From Atkinsonella hypoxylon (lineage: Eukaryota; Ascomycota; Sordariomycetes; Hypocreales; Clavicipitaceae): 64,000 nucleotides of DNA. This document shows positions 44,735 to 56,691 of this stretch, in pieces. The stretch is from NCBI GenBank assembly GCA_000729835.1, contig JFHB01000005.1, positions 124,001 to 188,000 of the forward strand, read 5' to 3'. Made by a program: the position numbers and the translations under genes. Within the stretch, counting starts at the first letter, position 1. Each line of letters begins with the position of its first letter. Below the pieces are notes generated by a model. That model was not told the origin of the DNA, did not search any database, and was given only the letters and a program-made list of their open reading frames with translations.

Positions 44735-46023
44735 GCGTGACACACGTTGGATTTATTGAGGTGTATATACCCTCTCCCATCAGCACAATTCTGGAATTCA
44801 TCACGGGCTTGAACTAATGAATGTAATGAATCGATCAGTCGGACGATTCAAAAAGACATTCAAAAAGACGGCTTGAGGAGGGTAGAAGCTGCGGTTCTCG
44901 AACGAAGCGTGCTCCGTAGGTGGTGAAGACTTTTCTCACAACGTGAACCCGGATACAGCTGCCCTACAAGATTCCTATGCAAATACCCTCAACATTTCTT
45001 ATCAGATGACGTACAATTGGCTCATTGAGTTACACTGTCTACGATAGTATTCCGAAGCAGTAGCGCGCTTGACAATGAGCTTGAATCTTTGTTTCTAGAA
45101 ACAGCATTCATCAAGGCTAGGGAAGGTACTGCGGACGAGCTCTTTGTATTTCTTGATCCGACAACCGACAAGGCATGTCGAGCAGTACATAAATGCTTCG
45201 TCGAAGAAGATGTGTTATGCAACTCCTCTTTGCGGCTGAAACTCGAGAAAAATTCCAGAATATATGAGATGAACTGCTCTTTAGTGGCTGGGGGTTGGCT
45301 GATTAGGTAGATTCTCCTGTCCCTGGCGCAGTGCACTTGGCGATATGCATAATTCCTCCAGAAGATCCTCGGGCACAACCAAACGATGGAGGGAATGACC
45401 CGTCAGCTGCGTTGGGATAAAATAACATCTGAACATACCAGCTATCAGCTTTAAATGGGTGCCTTGTTGCCATTCTCGCCAATGACTTCAGGTGGCCGTG
45501 CAGGTCCCAGACAGGAGGAGAGTCGCGCGATATCCTTCTCGTATCTTGCTGCCAAAGCCAAAGCCGAGATCCACAGGTGGACAAACACGTTAAGGAAGGT
45601 GCAATGGCGCTGGTGAGCCATTCTCACGTTGAACGCTGTGTTCTACGGCCGGTCCGACCAGGACCCTATCGATTTGCGCCTCGACTGGCAGCGGGAGCGA
45701 CCTTGTCTGGATGAAGGAAGGTCTACGACGTTTGGCCGATTCGGTGCATTTCAGCCCACGCTACTCAGTCTGACGTGTGCAAGCTTCTCATTCAATGCTG
45801 AGGCAAATCAGGCGATCAAACTTCTAACAAAAAGGCCCTCTTAACACGATCCTGTTGGTTTAATATACAATTGCCTCGAATACGAAGTCCGGGGATCTCC
45901 TAAAATTACGAAACTTTGGGCAAAGTACAGTTAATGGCAGGGGTAGGTCTAACACGTTTGTTTGTTTGTATATATCAAAATAGGCTACTCTCGTACTACA
46001 CAACTGGGAACAGATGTTGTTAC
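44735..46023. other. Gene-poor stretch between two tRNA-Ser genes
   Basis: About 1.3 kb. Small frames at 45089-45310 (+), 45303-45584 (-) and 45629-45844 (+) have protein-like composition but no recognised motif. They are probably remnants. Confidence 0.3.
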
Positions 46024-46104
46024 GGCGGAGTGTCCGAGTGGTTAAGGAGAATGACTAGAAATCATTTGGGTTCGCCCGCGCAAGTTCGAATCTTGTCTCC
46101 GTCG
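46024..46104 (+). tRNA. tRNA-Ser (AGA)
   Basis: An 81-nt class II tRNA. The acceptor stem GGCGGAG pairs with CTCCGTC (one G-U), with discriminator G. The D arm has TCCGAGTGGTTAAGGA. The anticodon stem AATGA/TCATT encloses CTAGAAA, giving AGA. A long variable arm (TTGGGTTCGCCCGC) and a T loop TTCGAAT follow. No intron. Confidence 0.93.
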
Positions 46105-46888
46105 AAACATAATTTTTATTTCCTCGCTGGGGACAATTTCCTATGTGGTTTTGTTTTTTTTTCTTTGTGAAAATATTCTAGATAGCATCATCGCGATGGC
46201 AACTGATTTTCTTCCTGCCAAGAGGGGGTATTCAAGCATTTGCGTCGGCTGCAGCCATGCCGAGTATGTACTAAGGAAGCCGTCGCCGCCAACGTCCGGA
46301 CCAGGTTCATAAATACTCGGTACGTTGCTCAGTGACTGTAGTTCTAATATGCTTGCCGAACTGGAATGTGACCTCAGCAGCCGGCTCGAATAGCGCACTG
46401 GCATGGCAAACATCGTAATTGTAGTCTTGGGTCATTACCCGGCACCCATCCGACTATCATTGGCCTGCTGCTAAGGACATCTGCAAGTCAAATGGGGGAG
46501 GGACTCTTTCAACCCTTCACCTCCATGCAGTACTCGCGTCTATTTCGGACCGACATCACGAATACATAGGAGCAAAAATACATATCAAATTGGGTCGGAA
46601 TAGATAGGTGCTTCTCGAGCCCAGATATCAATATTTTATTCTTATGCTGGATTTGGAAGTCAATGTGTTTCGAGGAAATCGAGTTCTCCTGTGCAGGCTG
46701 GTGGTTGATCGGGGTGCACACCCACTAAAATGCGAACGCTTTTTCACCAAGGACACGACCAGCAGAATCACAGGGCCTCTGGCTGGACACGTTAAGAAAT
46801 GAAAGATTGATAGATAATGTCCAACCGAACGGTGCATAGTTATCGAAAGACTCGAAACTATGAACCAAAAAAGTACAAAAAGCAAGTT
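46105..46888. other. Spacer between tRNA-Ser genes
   Basis: About 780 nt. T9 at 46154-46162 shortly after the tRNA could act as a Pol III terminator. No gene is supported. Confidence 0.3.
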
Positions 46889-46984
46889 CGACAGAGACAG
46901 GATTCGAACCTGCGCGTCCGAAGACAGCAGATAACTAGGTTAACACCTTCGAGTCTGCCCCATTAACCACTCTGGCACTCTGCC
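46889..46984 (-). tRNA. tRNA-Ser (CGA) with intron
   Basis: The minus strand folds into a class II tRNA. The acceptor is GGCAGAG/CTCTGTC. The anticodon stem GCAGA/TCTGC encloses a 22-nt loop starting CTCGAA, which means anticodon CGA followed by an intron of about 15 nt after position 37. The spliced length is 81 nt. The variable arm (TGTCTTCGGACGC) and T loop are normal. tRNA-Ser(CGA) genes carry introns in many fungi, which fits. Confidence 0.9.
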
Positions 46985-47980
46985 TTCTCGACAAGGGCTT
47001 CTGTCTTGGCTTATGTTGCTTGCAATAACCGTGGCTTGCTTTTCGCTGTTGCTCATCGTGATAGAGAGGTGCCTTTCTCACATGTGACAATCTCCACTGC
47101 CGGCATTGTACTGCACAAGACACTCGAATATCAATGATCTCGTGGTCAAAAAGCTTCTGTAAATATCAATGTAGCAAATTTCTGAAGACTTCAGGGGGAC
47201 TCAAGTGATGACAGCAGATTATTTCCAGCCTGGTCGACGAACTACCATTGCCTTCTAACCTATACTAACACAACAGTTAAATCCACGCCGCTAAATTGGG
47301 TATATATCTTCGTGCCGCTCTTCTGGGTGATGCATGAGGCCCCCGTTGTCATGTCCGTAGAGCATGTAGAAAAGCTTATCTGAAGACGGATCAATAAGAG
47401 TGCAGCCAAAGACCTAGGAATTGCATGTCAGACTGGCGGGGTCGTGCCTATCGTCGATAAGTTTCTGGGGAGTATCGAGATCGGGTGGTACGCAGGCGAG
47501 TAGGAATCTCCAAAGTCGGCACGGGCAATCTCAGGTAAGATGTATCTGGAAGGTAGTTTGGTGAAGTTGCGCCTAGGAGATATCGCGGGGAGAACGCGGG
47601 AGCAAGCAGAGAGGTTCGTCTTGCACGGAGTCGATCGTTTTGAACGGACTTCTTCCGGTCCCTTGGCAATTTCGGAGAACGCTCCGCCCGCAAAAGGACG
47701 TGAAGGTAATTAATGGTTGATTGTCAATGTCTAGATCGGTTCGGCGTGTAGAGCGGACATGTCCATATGCGCAGCCATCCCACGTCGCACGCGCATGCTC
47801 CATTTGCCTCATCAACCCATTTCCGGAACGTAATCGAGATGGTGGAGCTCCGGCGGTCACTCCGCTGACGGAGGCCGCCCCGCGTCGGAAGGCCGATTGC
47901 CAAGCAAAAGAGAATTGTCATCTCCGCCCATGGCCCATCGGCCGAGTGAGCTCTGATCCCACGAGATCAGAAGCACGAAT
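46985..47980. other. Intergenic region with a possible terminal-exon remnant
   Basis: About 1 kb. On the minus strand 47291-47413 is open for 40 codons to a TAG, directly after a CTAG acceptor. It has good protein-like composition (CTLIDPSSDKLFYMLYGHDN), so it may be the last exon of a lost gene. No upstream exon is convincing and the family is unknown. The remainder includes the promoter of the aminotransferase. Confidence 0.35.
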
Positions 47981-49255
47981 ATGGCGCTCTCGACGCGAGC
48001 TCTTCACCTGGCCCAGCCGGACCCCAAGTACTTGTTTTGGGAAATCCTGCGGGATATCTGGGACCCCCATACCAACCCTGCCGGCTACGTGAATCTCGGG
48101 GTTGCGGAAAATGTGCTCATGCACCATGTCCTCTCGCAGCATATCCATCAGCACATTGCCCTGCCAAACGAGGACTTCACCTACGGAGATGGCAAGAAGA
48201 GGCTGAGGACAGCTCTGGCCCGCTTTCTCACCAGGCACTTCCACCCTGTTCTGCCAGTCGAGGCGTCGCACATCACCGTTTCGAATGGATGCAGCTCCGC
48301 TCTGGAACATGCAGCCTGGGCTTTTGGCGACCCCGGAGACGTCTTCCTCTTGGGAAAGCCATACTATGGCACGTTCGTGCCGGATCTTACGCTGCGCATG
48401 GGCACACGGCTCGCCATGGTGGACTTCCGCGGCACAGACCCGTTGAGTCTGGATGCTGTGCGCGAGTACGAGCATGTCATACAGGACGCACATGGGAGCG
48501 GTAAAAAAGTCACAGGCCTTATTCTAGCCCATCCGCATAATCCCCTGGGCAGGTGCTATCCTCTGTCGGTGCTCGTTGCGCTGATGAAGCTGTGTGAGAA
48601 GTACAAGATGCACCTCATCTGCGACGAGATCTACGCATTATCTACCTTCACCAACACTGTCGACCAGAACGTCGCCGACATTGCCCCCTTTGAATCAATC
48701 TTGTCGATAGACACGAAAGGAGTCATTGATCCAGCACTTGTGCACGTCATCTGGGGCATGTCCAAAGATTTTGGAGCAAATGGCCTGCGACTGGGGGCCA
48801 TTATTTCACAGCATCACCCGGCGTTACACCAGGCTCTTGTGCCACCATCGTTGTATAGTTCCTCTTCGTCCATTACAGATCACGTCGTGGCCAATATGCT
48901 CGAGGACGAGGCCTGGGTCGATGCGTACATCGACCAAAATCGCCTGAACTTGGCTGAAAGTCATGAGCACGTAGTGAAGTGGGCTCGCCAGCATGGGATT
49001 GAGTACGTGCCAGGTGTGAATGCGGCCTTCTTCCTGTGGGTGAAGTTGGGGTCTGCCTATAAGAAGAAGCACAAGATAGCTGGGAACGCGGACCTGGACA
49101 AGACGGTCATGAATGCGCTGCTCAACAAGCGTGTGTTTCTCGCATCTGGTTTGCATTTCGGGGCCGAGGAGCCAGGATGGTTCAGAATCGTGTTCACACA
49201 GAGGCAGGATCATCTGGATGAGGGGCTGAAGAGGATAGTGGCGGCGCTACGTTAG
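47981..49255 (+). CDS. PLP-dependent aminotransferase, ACC-synthase-like (class I/II)
   Basis: Fold-type I PLP enzyme, 424 aa in one exon. Key residues are in place: LAHPHNPLG with N187, CDEIYALS with D215 and Y218, SKDFGANGLRLG with the Schiff-base lysine K262 and a following Arg, and the substrate-carboxylate region WFRIVF near the C-terminus. YVNLGVAEN and FTYGDGKKRLRTALA near the start are typical of the ACC-synthase-like branch in fungi. These proteins act as aminotransferases or C-S/C-O lyases, often in secondary metabolism; true ethylene synthesis should not be assumed. No biosynthetic cluster is visible around it. The region is GC-richer than the tRNA segment to the left. Confidence 0.88.
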   Translation: MALSTRALHLAQPDPKYLFWEILRDIWDPHTNPAGYVNLGVAENVLMHHVLSQHIHQHIALPNEDFTYGDGKKRLRTALARFLTRHFHPVLPVEASHITVSNGCSSALEHAAWAFGDPGDVFLLGKPYYGTFVPDLTLRMGTRLAMVDFRGTDPLSLDAVREYEHVIQDAHGSGKKVTGLILAHPHNPLGRCYPLSVLVALMKLCEKYKMHLICDEIYALSTFTNTVDQNVADIAPFESILSIDTKGVIDPALVHVIWGMSKDFGANGLRLGAIISQHHPALHQALVPPSLYSSSSSITDHVVANMLEDEAWVDAYIDQNRLNLAESHEHVVKWARQHGIEYVPGVNAAFFLWVKLGSAYKKKHKIAGNADLDKTVMNALLNKRVFLASGLHFGAEEPGWFRIVFTQRQDHLDEGLKRIVAALR

Positions 49256-51413
49256 AAAGTAAGGGCATGCGAGTGTTACATGGACCATGCATATAATCCA
49301 ATCTTGCGATGGATCAAGTAGAGTGTCTTCTTCGTAGTTTGTCATATTGGCTGAGGTGTGCTTTTGTTTGAATGTTTTGGGCCATCTGAGCTGGTCTCGA
49401 AAGAAGCGGCATCGTCACATGCTGCCGTGTGAGGTGGCTGCTGGCTGCAATTTCGAACATTCAGACACCAACGGATGAAAGCCGGTGAAGCGATGAAGAA
49501 TAAGGACCGCCTGCTGGCAGACTTGGAGCACTCAACGAGCATTCGATAGAAACTGTAGGTTGCAAGTCAGTGTTAGATGCAGGATGCACATGGATTGAGC
49601 TGAATGGCTGGCAGCCTCCGCGTCGGACGCTAGCAGCTGTGCGCCAGCCGTCAGACACGTCGCGACCACCTGGATGGTGAAACGCCGACTTCCCCCTTGA
49701 ACCGCTAATAGATAGCGTCAAATGACATGTTGACTCCTCCTTTCTCCCAGTCCCGCACTGCGCAGCATTGTCTCGGGGCCACCGTTGCATCTTTCTTTGC
49801 CATCCCAAGACTTCTGAAACTCGACAACACATCAAGTGTCGTAGCAATGCCATTGCTCGACTGGCCGTTGGCATTTACACAAGGCAGATCTGCACCACCG
49901 CTCCCTTCGCATAATGCATGAGTCTCAGGGGCTGCATCTCAGCACCCTGAGGAGAGGAAAAAAAACAATCAGCTCTCAGTGGTGTGTATCCTCGTTGATA
50001 AAAGGCTCCCCTTTTTACTCCATACAAAGTCTGACTGGTATTGTAACTTTCCACTTCATGCCAAGCACTCGATACCACAACCGACTAACTATTTCGTAGC
50101 GTAGTTATCGATTTTCAAAGCTAATGACCAGGTATGCTCCTTCGTGTCCCTAGCCCTGTCTAAATTTACGATTGCAGATCTCCCTGCCCCACATTCTCCA
50201 GCAGAGGACAGTCAACTCCACCTCCAGACCACGGCGCGGTTCGTCGACTGTCCAACTTGAGAACAGACCTGATGGTGTGAGACGAATGGCGGCGCCTGTG
50301 GCGTTTCCTGAGCAATGTTCCTCTATGCCTGTTACACCCGTCAGCTAGCTACCTCACCTTGGTTCGGCATTGCAGCCAATGATGTGTACAAAGAAAATGG
50401 GGAAACGAGGAAAAGCGCAACACAGCTCGAACTGTCTGACATCCCTTAACTGCCACAGCTTAGCCCCCACCCCCACGTGGGGGTCAATTTAATCCGACCC
50501 TCAGGACTCGCAACAGAGTGAGCAGCTAGAGCCGAATTAAATTGACCCCCCCTTGCTTGGCCCCTTCTCGTCGTCTTGCATCCTCGATGCTTTCATGCTT
50601 TCCTTTCGCACCTTTTGTTTTCCGCCTTTTATGGCGTACGTAATAAGTCTGCATGTGGTGATTTATCCTGGGATCCCAAATCTCCCTTAGATCTGCGATC
50701 TTGTTCTACCAACCTCTGTTTTTCTCATCGTAACGAAGACCTTCTTTTGACCACTTTTCCCTCCTTCGTGCGCGCTGGATCTATCCGCGTAACTGGGAAA
50801 CTCGACTTTCTATTCAGTCTTCACGACACCTTTGACGATTAAAAGCGGATACGCATGCAGCTGTCTTTGACTGACCCCTGACCATTCTCTTTGTTACGCA
50901 CGTGGCTGCGAGGAACCGCTGCACAGTGACCGCTTCCCACTGGCATTCTCCCATCCCTTCCATTTGGTATAAGTCAGACATTGGCAACCAAGCGGTCCTA
51001 AGGGAAAAGAAGCATTGAAGCCATCCTTTTTTTCTTTTCCAGCATTGTTGAGATAGCCGATAGCGTGTCTTTTGGATCTAACTGCTTCGATTTTTTTGTT
51101 TTTATTCCCAACTTTCGGCGCTGGTCTCATTTCGTCTTTCTTTTAGTTTCCATCGACGGCCCTCACTGGGATCATTCGCAATTGGCGTTACACACATCTT
51201 CGTCTCGATGCTTGTACGACAGGGCCGGCTTCCTGAAGCATAGACGTTTGTTTTCAACAACTTACTCCTGGATACTCGACATGGCCGTATTTGTCTGATA
51301 ATCAAAAGCAAGAACTCTACATTTTTTTCCCCACCATTTTCTGCCACCCCGTTGTTTGGACTGAAGGGGTTAACAAACTCGAGGATCGCCAAGGAAAGAA
51401 GCTGCCTTAAATC
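49256..51413. other. 2.1-kb intergenic region with a short inverted repeat
   Basis: No gene is supported. An 18-bp inverted repeat (GGGGGTCAATTTAATCCG, one mismatch) lies at 50479-50496 and 50533-50550. The part after 50900 is pyrimidine-rich and probably the promoter and 5' UTR of the next gene. Confidence 0.35.
50479..50550. repeat. Imperfect 18-bp inverted repeat with 36-nt spacer
   Basis: The left arm is GGGGGTCAATTTAATCCG and the right arm is its reverse complement with one mismatch. A CCCCACGTGGGG palindrome overlaps the left arm. It could be a short MITE-like remnant or a hairpin; no flanking duplication is evident. Confidence 0.6.
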
Positions 51414-52829
51414 ATGGCGCGAGGACAAAGCACAATGGAGCGGATACGAGCAGATTTACTACGAAGGGCTCGAACAGAACGACAGAGAGATGGCAATGAA
51501 GCTCAGGAGAGTCGGTATACCGAACATCGGGGCGACGAAGCCTCTCGACCTGCAGCAGATGAATCAACCGGCGAGCCGTCACGCACGAGAACTGTCCTAT
51601 CGAGACTGTCTACGTTCCCGAGGTCTCTTACAGGAGCCAGGAAATCCCAGAGCAGAAACCAGGAGGGCCAAGTTCCGAAGACACCCGACTCACAAGACCG
51701 ACCATTTACTATCTCATCCTCACGATATGGTGAGCCCGGCGCGCCAAGCTCCCTACCATCGCCAGTTCCTCTGTCACACATGTACGGAGTGCCATCGCAG
51801 GCAAGATCAGAGACACCGATAACATATCCGCAAGGTTCTCTCACGGAACTCGATCCCAATGCAAGCAATCCATTTCCACAACCAACGGAATACCTACACA
51901 ATGAATCAAATCTGCAACCTTTGGCAGCAGACCAACTCCCTAGCAACCTCGAGAACGGTCCGAAGCCTCGTCCCAAGCGATTCATGCTCTGCTTCCCATT
52001 ATTACAGCCCAGGCGCGTCCGTACCCAAGTCCTTATGTGCTTCGTGTCAGGCATATTCCTGGCTTGTCTGCTCGCAGTGTGTAAGTTTTTATATCGCCTC
52101 GCCATCCCATGCAAAACCACCATCCCTCTTTTTTCAAATACAAGAATGAGAAAAGAAGAAGGAAAAAAAAAAAACTAAACGTCTCCGAAAAAAATTCTAG
52201 ATCTCGGCCTCGCCCTAACCAATCATATTGACCGTGGTGAACTCACCATCATGATCATACTCGTCATCCTCGCTGCCACAATGTTCTTCTGTTATAACAT
52301 CGTTCGACTTTGCATACTTGTCTCACGCGGCGATCACGCCCGCCGCAGATGTTTTCCAGAGATGCTCAGCCCGGCGGGGTATGTCGTTCCCCCGAAGCCA
52401 ATTCATGTGGTTCTCGCCAGGGACGAAGAGGCTGCCGGGATAGAGAGCGAGGCGGCCAAGTCTCAGCCTCCAGAGTATGGACGCTGGCGGGAGAGCGTGG
52501 TAAGTTCTTGTACAATCTGCTTGTACTTCGTGCGTTCAGACGATTCATCAAATATTTGAGTGATCAGAAGTTCGCGCCCTATGAGAAGAACATAGTGTCT
52601 AATCGCAAGCAAATAGAGAGTTGACCCGGATCGCCTCTTCTGGCAGCGCAACGAATCCATGGAGCCTACGTCGCCACGAGAAGAGACCCAATCAGGTCCT
52701 CGGCCGCCGTCATACGCCTCTGACGACGGCATATCCTACGTCGTGGAAGCTCGGCCACGGAGCATTGCCCCGCCGCCTCAGGCCCATCTTGCGGCGCCTC
52801 CGGCTGAGGTTACCGTGCTGAGAATATGA
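51414..52829 (+). CDS. Two-TM membrane protein of unknown function
   Basis: Three exons fit: 51414-52080, 52201-52499 and 52617-52829, giving 392 aa with matching phases. The first about 195 residues are disordered and rich in Arg/Ser/Pro. A membrane segment follows (VLMCFVSGIFLACLLAVYLG), made continuous by the first splice. A short loop (TNHIDRGE) then leads to a second membrane segment (TIMIILVILAATMFFCYNIV). The tail is Pro-rich and soluble (PREETQSGPRPPSYAS), and its PPSY could bind WW domains of Rsp5-type ubiquitin ligases or their adaptors. I recall similar proteins in filamentous fungi but know no function. The start is the first in-frame ATG with AAATC before it. Confidence 0.75.
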
Positions 52830-55800
52830 GCGATGTTGGTTTGTTGGAACACACATTGAACTAAAGATACAGTGAACAACTCTTCCTAGACAAGGACCTA
52901 TTCGGCTAAGACTACATCTTGTATATTTGAGTCGTTGCTTGGGCCGACAATCAATACCCGAAATGACTGGCATGTTTGACTTGATAAGAGATTTTGTTTT
53001 ACTGGACGTACAAACATTGAGATCTTTCTAGGTCTCATCCTGAAATTTAGCTTGGACCATGTGGATACCTTGAAGGTCCAAAATTGGGCGAGAAATCGAA
53101 TCTTCTTTTGGCTGGCTGCGGAGTCTTGGCTTGCTTGGTAATCTTAAGCCTAAGGATTCGCATACGTCTAGTGCGATTTCGTAACTCTGAGTAAAGCACG
53201 CTGCGGAACAGACGCGGGAGCTTGCCGATGTTTAAAAGGCCAGCCTAAATATAGTGTATATCATTGCCGTAAGTGCCGCGGCGGTAATTCCCATGTGTGA
53301 AATGTGGCTTGACTCAGTCGATGGTCGACGCTTACAGTGTGGGCTTAGCTGAGCCTCCTATTCCTCAGATATGATTGTGGGTGAAATAGGTTGCGATATT
53401 TTCTAGTAGCAATAGCATGTGTCGGAAGGTTGGTCATACGAGCTCTTGAATGAGTAATTTAAATGTATAGGTACCTCAGTCTGCGAAAAGCCACGTTTGA
53501 AATAAATGCGGGACTTACTCACGCGAAGTTTCGAGACAATGCAGATAGTTGCCGGCGAGTATGCAATTAACCTTAGAAATGATATCTGAGCTCCGCGCTG
53601 AAAATGCACGTACGCCAGCCAGGTTCGCATTAACTTATGCTTGTAAAAGGGGCTCTAGTTTGGGCTGGCGAGACGATGACCTAGTCTCAGGGTGGCAAGC
53701 GAAAAGACACCCGGGCTACTTCTGGTGTCTTAGCTGGTGAACGTACAATGATCGTATTTGAGCTGTATCTTCACAGCCTATTTCGGCAAGATGACCAAGG
53801 CAAGACTCGATCCAAGAAGTCCGCACAGCTGTGATTGCCTGGTGGGCCTTGCGGCAGTTGTACTAGTGAGTCCATGGAAACACTAAATTCCGAATGCCTG
53901 ATGGTTAGTGGTTGATCTGCATCATAGTTGTGGCCATAATATTACCTGGAGCCCCTTGCCATCCATCCACCGCTCCCTGCTGATGTCGCAACTTTATTTT
54001 TTATTTTTTATTATTTTTATTATTTTTGGGTCTCCTGCGTGCCACAGCTTGGTGCTTGACCTGCCGTGGATGGCGCAGGACGCGATCTGGCGGGATCCCA
54101 ACAAATGCTTGCAGTGTCTCGCGCCAATACTGTACTTGGGCTGGTGGTTCATGGACATGATGCATTCCGGAATAGCGTGAGGAAGTGCGGGAAATAATGT
54201 GAACCATGGAATAAGAGATGGATGTCTGCCTCCCCTTTTGGCCGGTCTCTCCGCGGTCGGTCGAGGTTGGTTGTTTCACGAGGCAGGTGACAGATTGTGG
54301 GCCAGAAGGGGTCGCGCCCCATCTGAGCGTCAAATGCCCCACTCTTTCTTGCTCTCTTGAGGCCCCGAGCCGCGGCAGGCCGACCTAAGGAAGAGCAACC
54401 GAGCAGGTAGGTGCCTGCATTGTACGGAGTAGTACGGAATAGTATGGTGTATTAGGGGCTGGGGCATGTGCCTCTCTATCAACGTACTCCGTAACGATCC
54501 GTGATTAATCACATAAAAATCCGAGTTCGTAGATACGTAGCAATACCAGATTACGGAGTGGCAGCTTTCTTTCCACTTGCGTTAGGAACCCCTGTGCGCC
54601 TCCCGAGGACATCGCTCCAGCCAGTAGTGCCTGCCTCAAATGCTCTTCCATTCCAGACACAAACGCTTGTCATGCTTTGCCATGCCATGCCCCGCCACGC
54701 CACGCCTAGATGGAGCGTCCAAACTTCCAAGGGCCTGCCTGCCCAGTCGGCCTAAGTGCTGCCCCCCGCCGTTGAAATAACTCGTCTCTAAGATGCAAAA
54801 TTTTTCCATTCCCTTCAACTCTCTCTTCTTTGCAAGATCGGATTAATTTGTTGGTGGTAGTCGATGCTGTCATAGCCTCGCTTGGGAAGTCGAAAAACTT
54901 TCAAACTTTTTTCATTTTTCACCACTTTTTACTTTTTTGTTCCTCTTATCGTCAATTACGCTCAACGCGGACCCTTTGTTTATCCTTTGTCCTAATCAAG
55001 GTGTGTATTTTGCGTGTTCTCTGCTCCCCGCCCCCTCGGTTCGTGCTGTCTGCTCCAATGAAAATATGCTTCCGCGATGCATTGTCCGGACAACTTCACG
55101 CCGCTCCGCGCCTGCACAACTTCGTCGTGATCCTTCCGGGGGATGCCTGAAAGGCAAGACATTGGCGACTTGCCCCTTCTTCGACAAACTGCGCTTCGCC
55201 CATGCGGCGTCGCCACGCCGCAGCCAAGCGCAAGGTTATCGCTCTCTGTCAGACTTTCACATCTCGCAAAATCACGTCCATGAATACGGATCTTGTGCGC
55301 ATATATTGTCGCTGTCTAGCGCAAAATGTGAAACACATTGATATCCGCTGTGAAGAGCCACGGCCATTTACACTCAGCTGAGGCGCAGTACCATGCCTCG
55401 ATGTATTTAGTTCTGTTGGTCTGCACGGCGCCTTTTTAGTAACACCAATATCCCACCCCGCGCAGTGGAGGCCTTTGCCGCGAGAATGCTTGATCGAATC
55501 ATCATGTGATTCGACCTGGATCAATGAAGAATTCTTTATTTCCGTCGCGAACCTTCGGCCTATTCAATTCTACATGAGTCTTGCGGCGAGAGCCTCCGTC
55601 TTCCACTCTAGACTGGAAAATGGCTGGCCTCAAGTTGATTCCTCTTGCATATATTAATATATCAATAGCTGCCATACGCACATGAGCTCAGGCTGAAGAG
55701 CCATCTTCAGACCGTCCGCCTTCGCGATATCTCCGAATCGGCGGTGAAGTGCAAGAGCGCCGACATATACTCATTGTTGCAGACATCACGAAACCGGGAA

Positions 55801-55870
55801 AATTGATACGATATCACTGTGCAGCATCACTGATCTAGACGCACTTACAGACTCTGAAGAATAACCAAAC
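52830..55870. other. 3-kb intergenic region
   Basis: No gene is supported. It includes an ATTTTT/TTATTTT-rich tract at 53996-54027, repeats of CATGC/CACGC type at 54668-54706 and a long pyrimidine-rich stretch from 54820. The last 1 kb is likely the promoter and long 5' UTR of the zinc-knuckle gene. Confidence 0.35.
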
Positions 55871-56691
55871 ATGTCTTCCCTCTCTCGTCGTGCTTGCTAC
55901 AAATGTGGCAATGTTGGCCACTACGCCGAGGTCTGCTCCTCCTCGGAGCGTCTGTGCTATAACTGTACGAACCCTCCTCTCGCCGACCGAACTGCATCAT
56001 AACGTTACCGTCTGCGATCTAACATTTAACTTGCCCCATATGCAGGCAAGCAGCCCGGTCACGAGTCTAACGGCTGCCCTCTGCCTCGCACCACCGAGGC
56101 TAAGCAGTGCTACCACTGCCAGGGTCTTGGCCACGTACAAGCCGACTGTCCTACTCTGCGATTGAGCGGCAACCCTGCCGGCGGCCGCTGCTACAACTGT
56201 GGTCAGCCTGGCCATCTTGCTGTACGTTTTGCCGACGTCGTCAACTTGATCTTCATGTGCGCGTGCTGACACGACGTTCGTAGCGCGCCTGCCCCAATTC
56301 CGTCGGCCACGGTGTCATGGGACGTGGTGCTCAAGTGGGCCGCGGCGGCTTTGCCGGCGGATTTGCTGGGCGTGGAGGATTTGCTGGCGGTCATCGTCCT
56401 GCCACTTGTTACAAGTGCGGTGGTCCCAACCACTTTGCTCGTGACTGCCAGGCTCAGGCCATGAAGTGCTATGCCTGCGGCAAACTCGGTCACATCTCCC
56501 GCGACTGCACTGCTCCCAATGGCGGTCCTCTAAACACTGCCGGCAAGACCTGCTACGGCTGCGGCGAGGCTGGCCACATTTCACGTGACTGCCCCCAAAA
56601 GAACACCAACGGCGAGAGAGCTCCTGAGGTCGACATGAACGGTGTCCCTGCTGCTACTGCTCCGGTTGCTCCCATTGCTCCCGTGGCTTAA
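55871..56691 (+). CDS. CCHC zinc-knuckle nucleic-acid-binding protein (Gis2/Byr3/CNBP-like)
   Basis: A cytoplasmic RNA/ssDNA-binding translation factor family. Three exons fit: 55871-55964, 56046-56221 and 56284-56691, giving 225 aa. Seven CX2CX4HX4C knuckles are seen in order: CYKCGNVGHYAEVC, CYNCKQPGHESNGC (joined over the first splice), CYHCQGLGHVQADC, CYNCGQPGHLARAC (over the second splice), CYKCGGPNHFARDC, CYACGKLGHISRDC and CYGCGEAGHISRDC. A Gly-rich RGG-like linker (GRGAQVGRGGFAGGFAGRGG) sits between knuckles 4 and 5, as in CNBP-type proteins. The tail is Ala/Pro-rich. Seven knuckles match yeast Gis2 and human CNBP. Confidence 0.93.

Noticed and set aside
41105..47980. Active biosynthetic or defence gene cluster
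   Set aside because: All protein-coding sequences seen here are fragments or pseudogenes; only the tRNA genes look intact.
50479..50550. Rho-independent-type terminator
   Set aside because: This is eukaryotic nuclear DNA with no adjacent short gene, so a bacterial terminator makes no sense.
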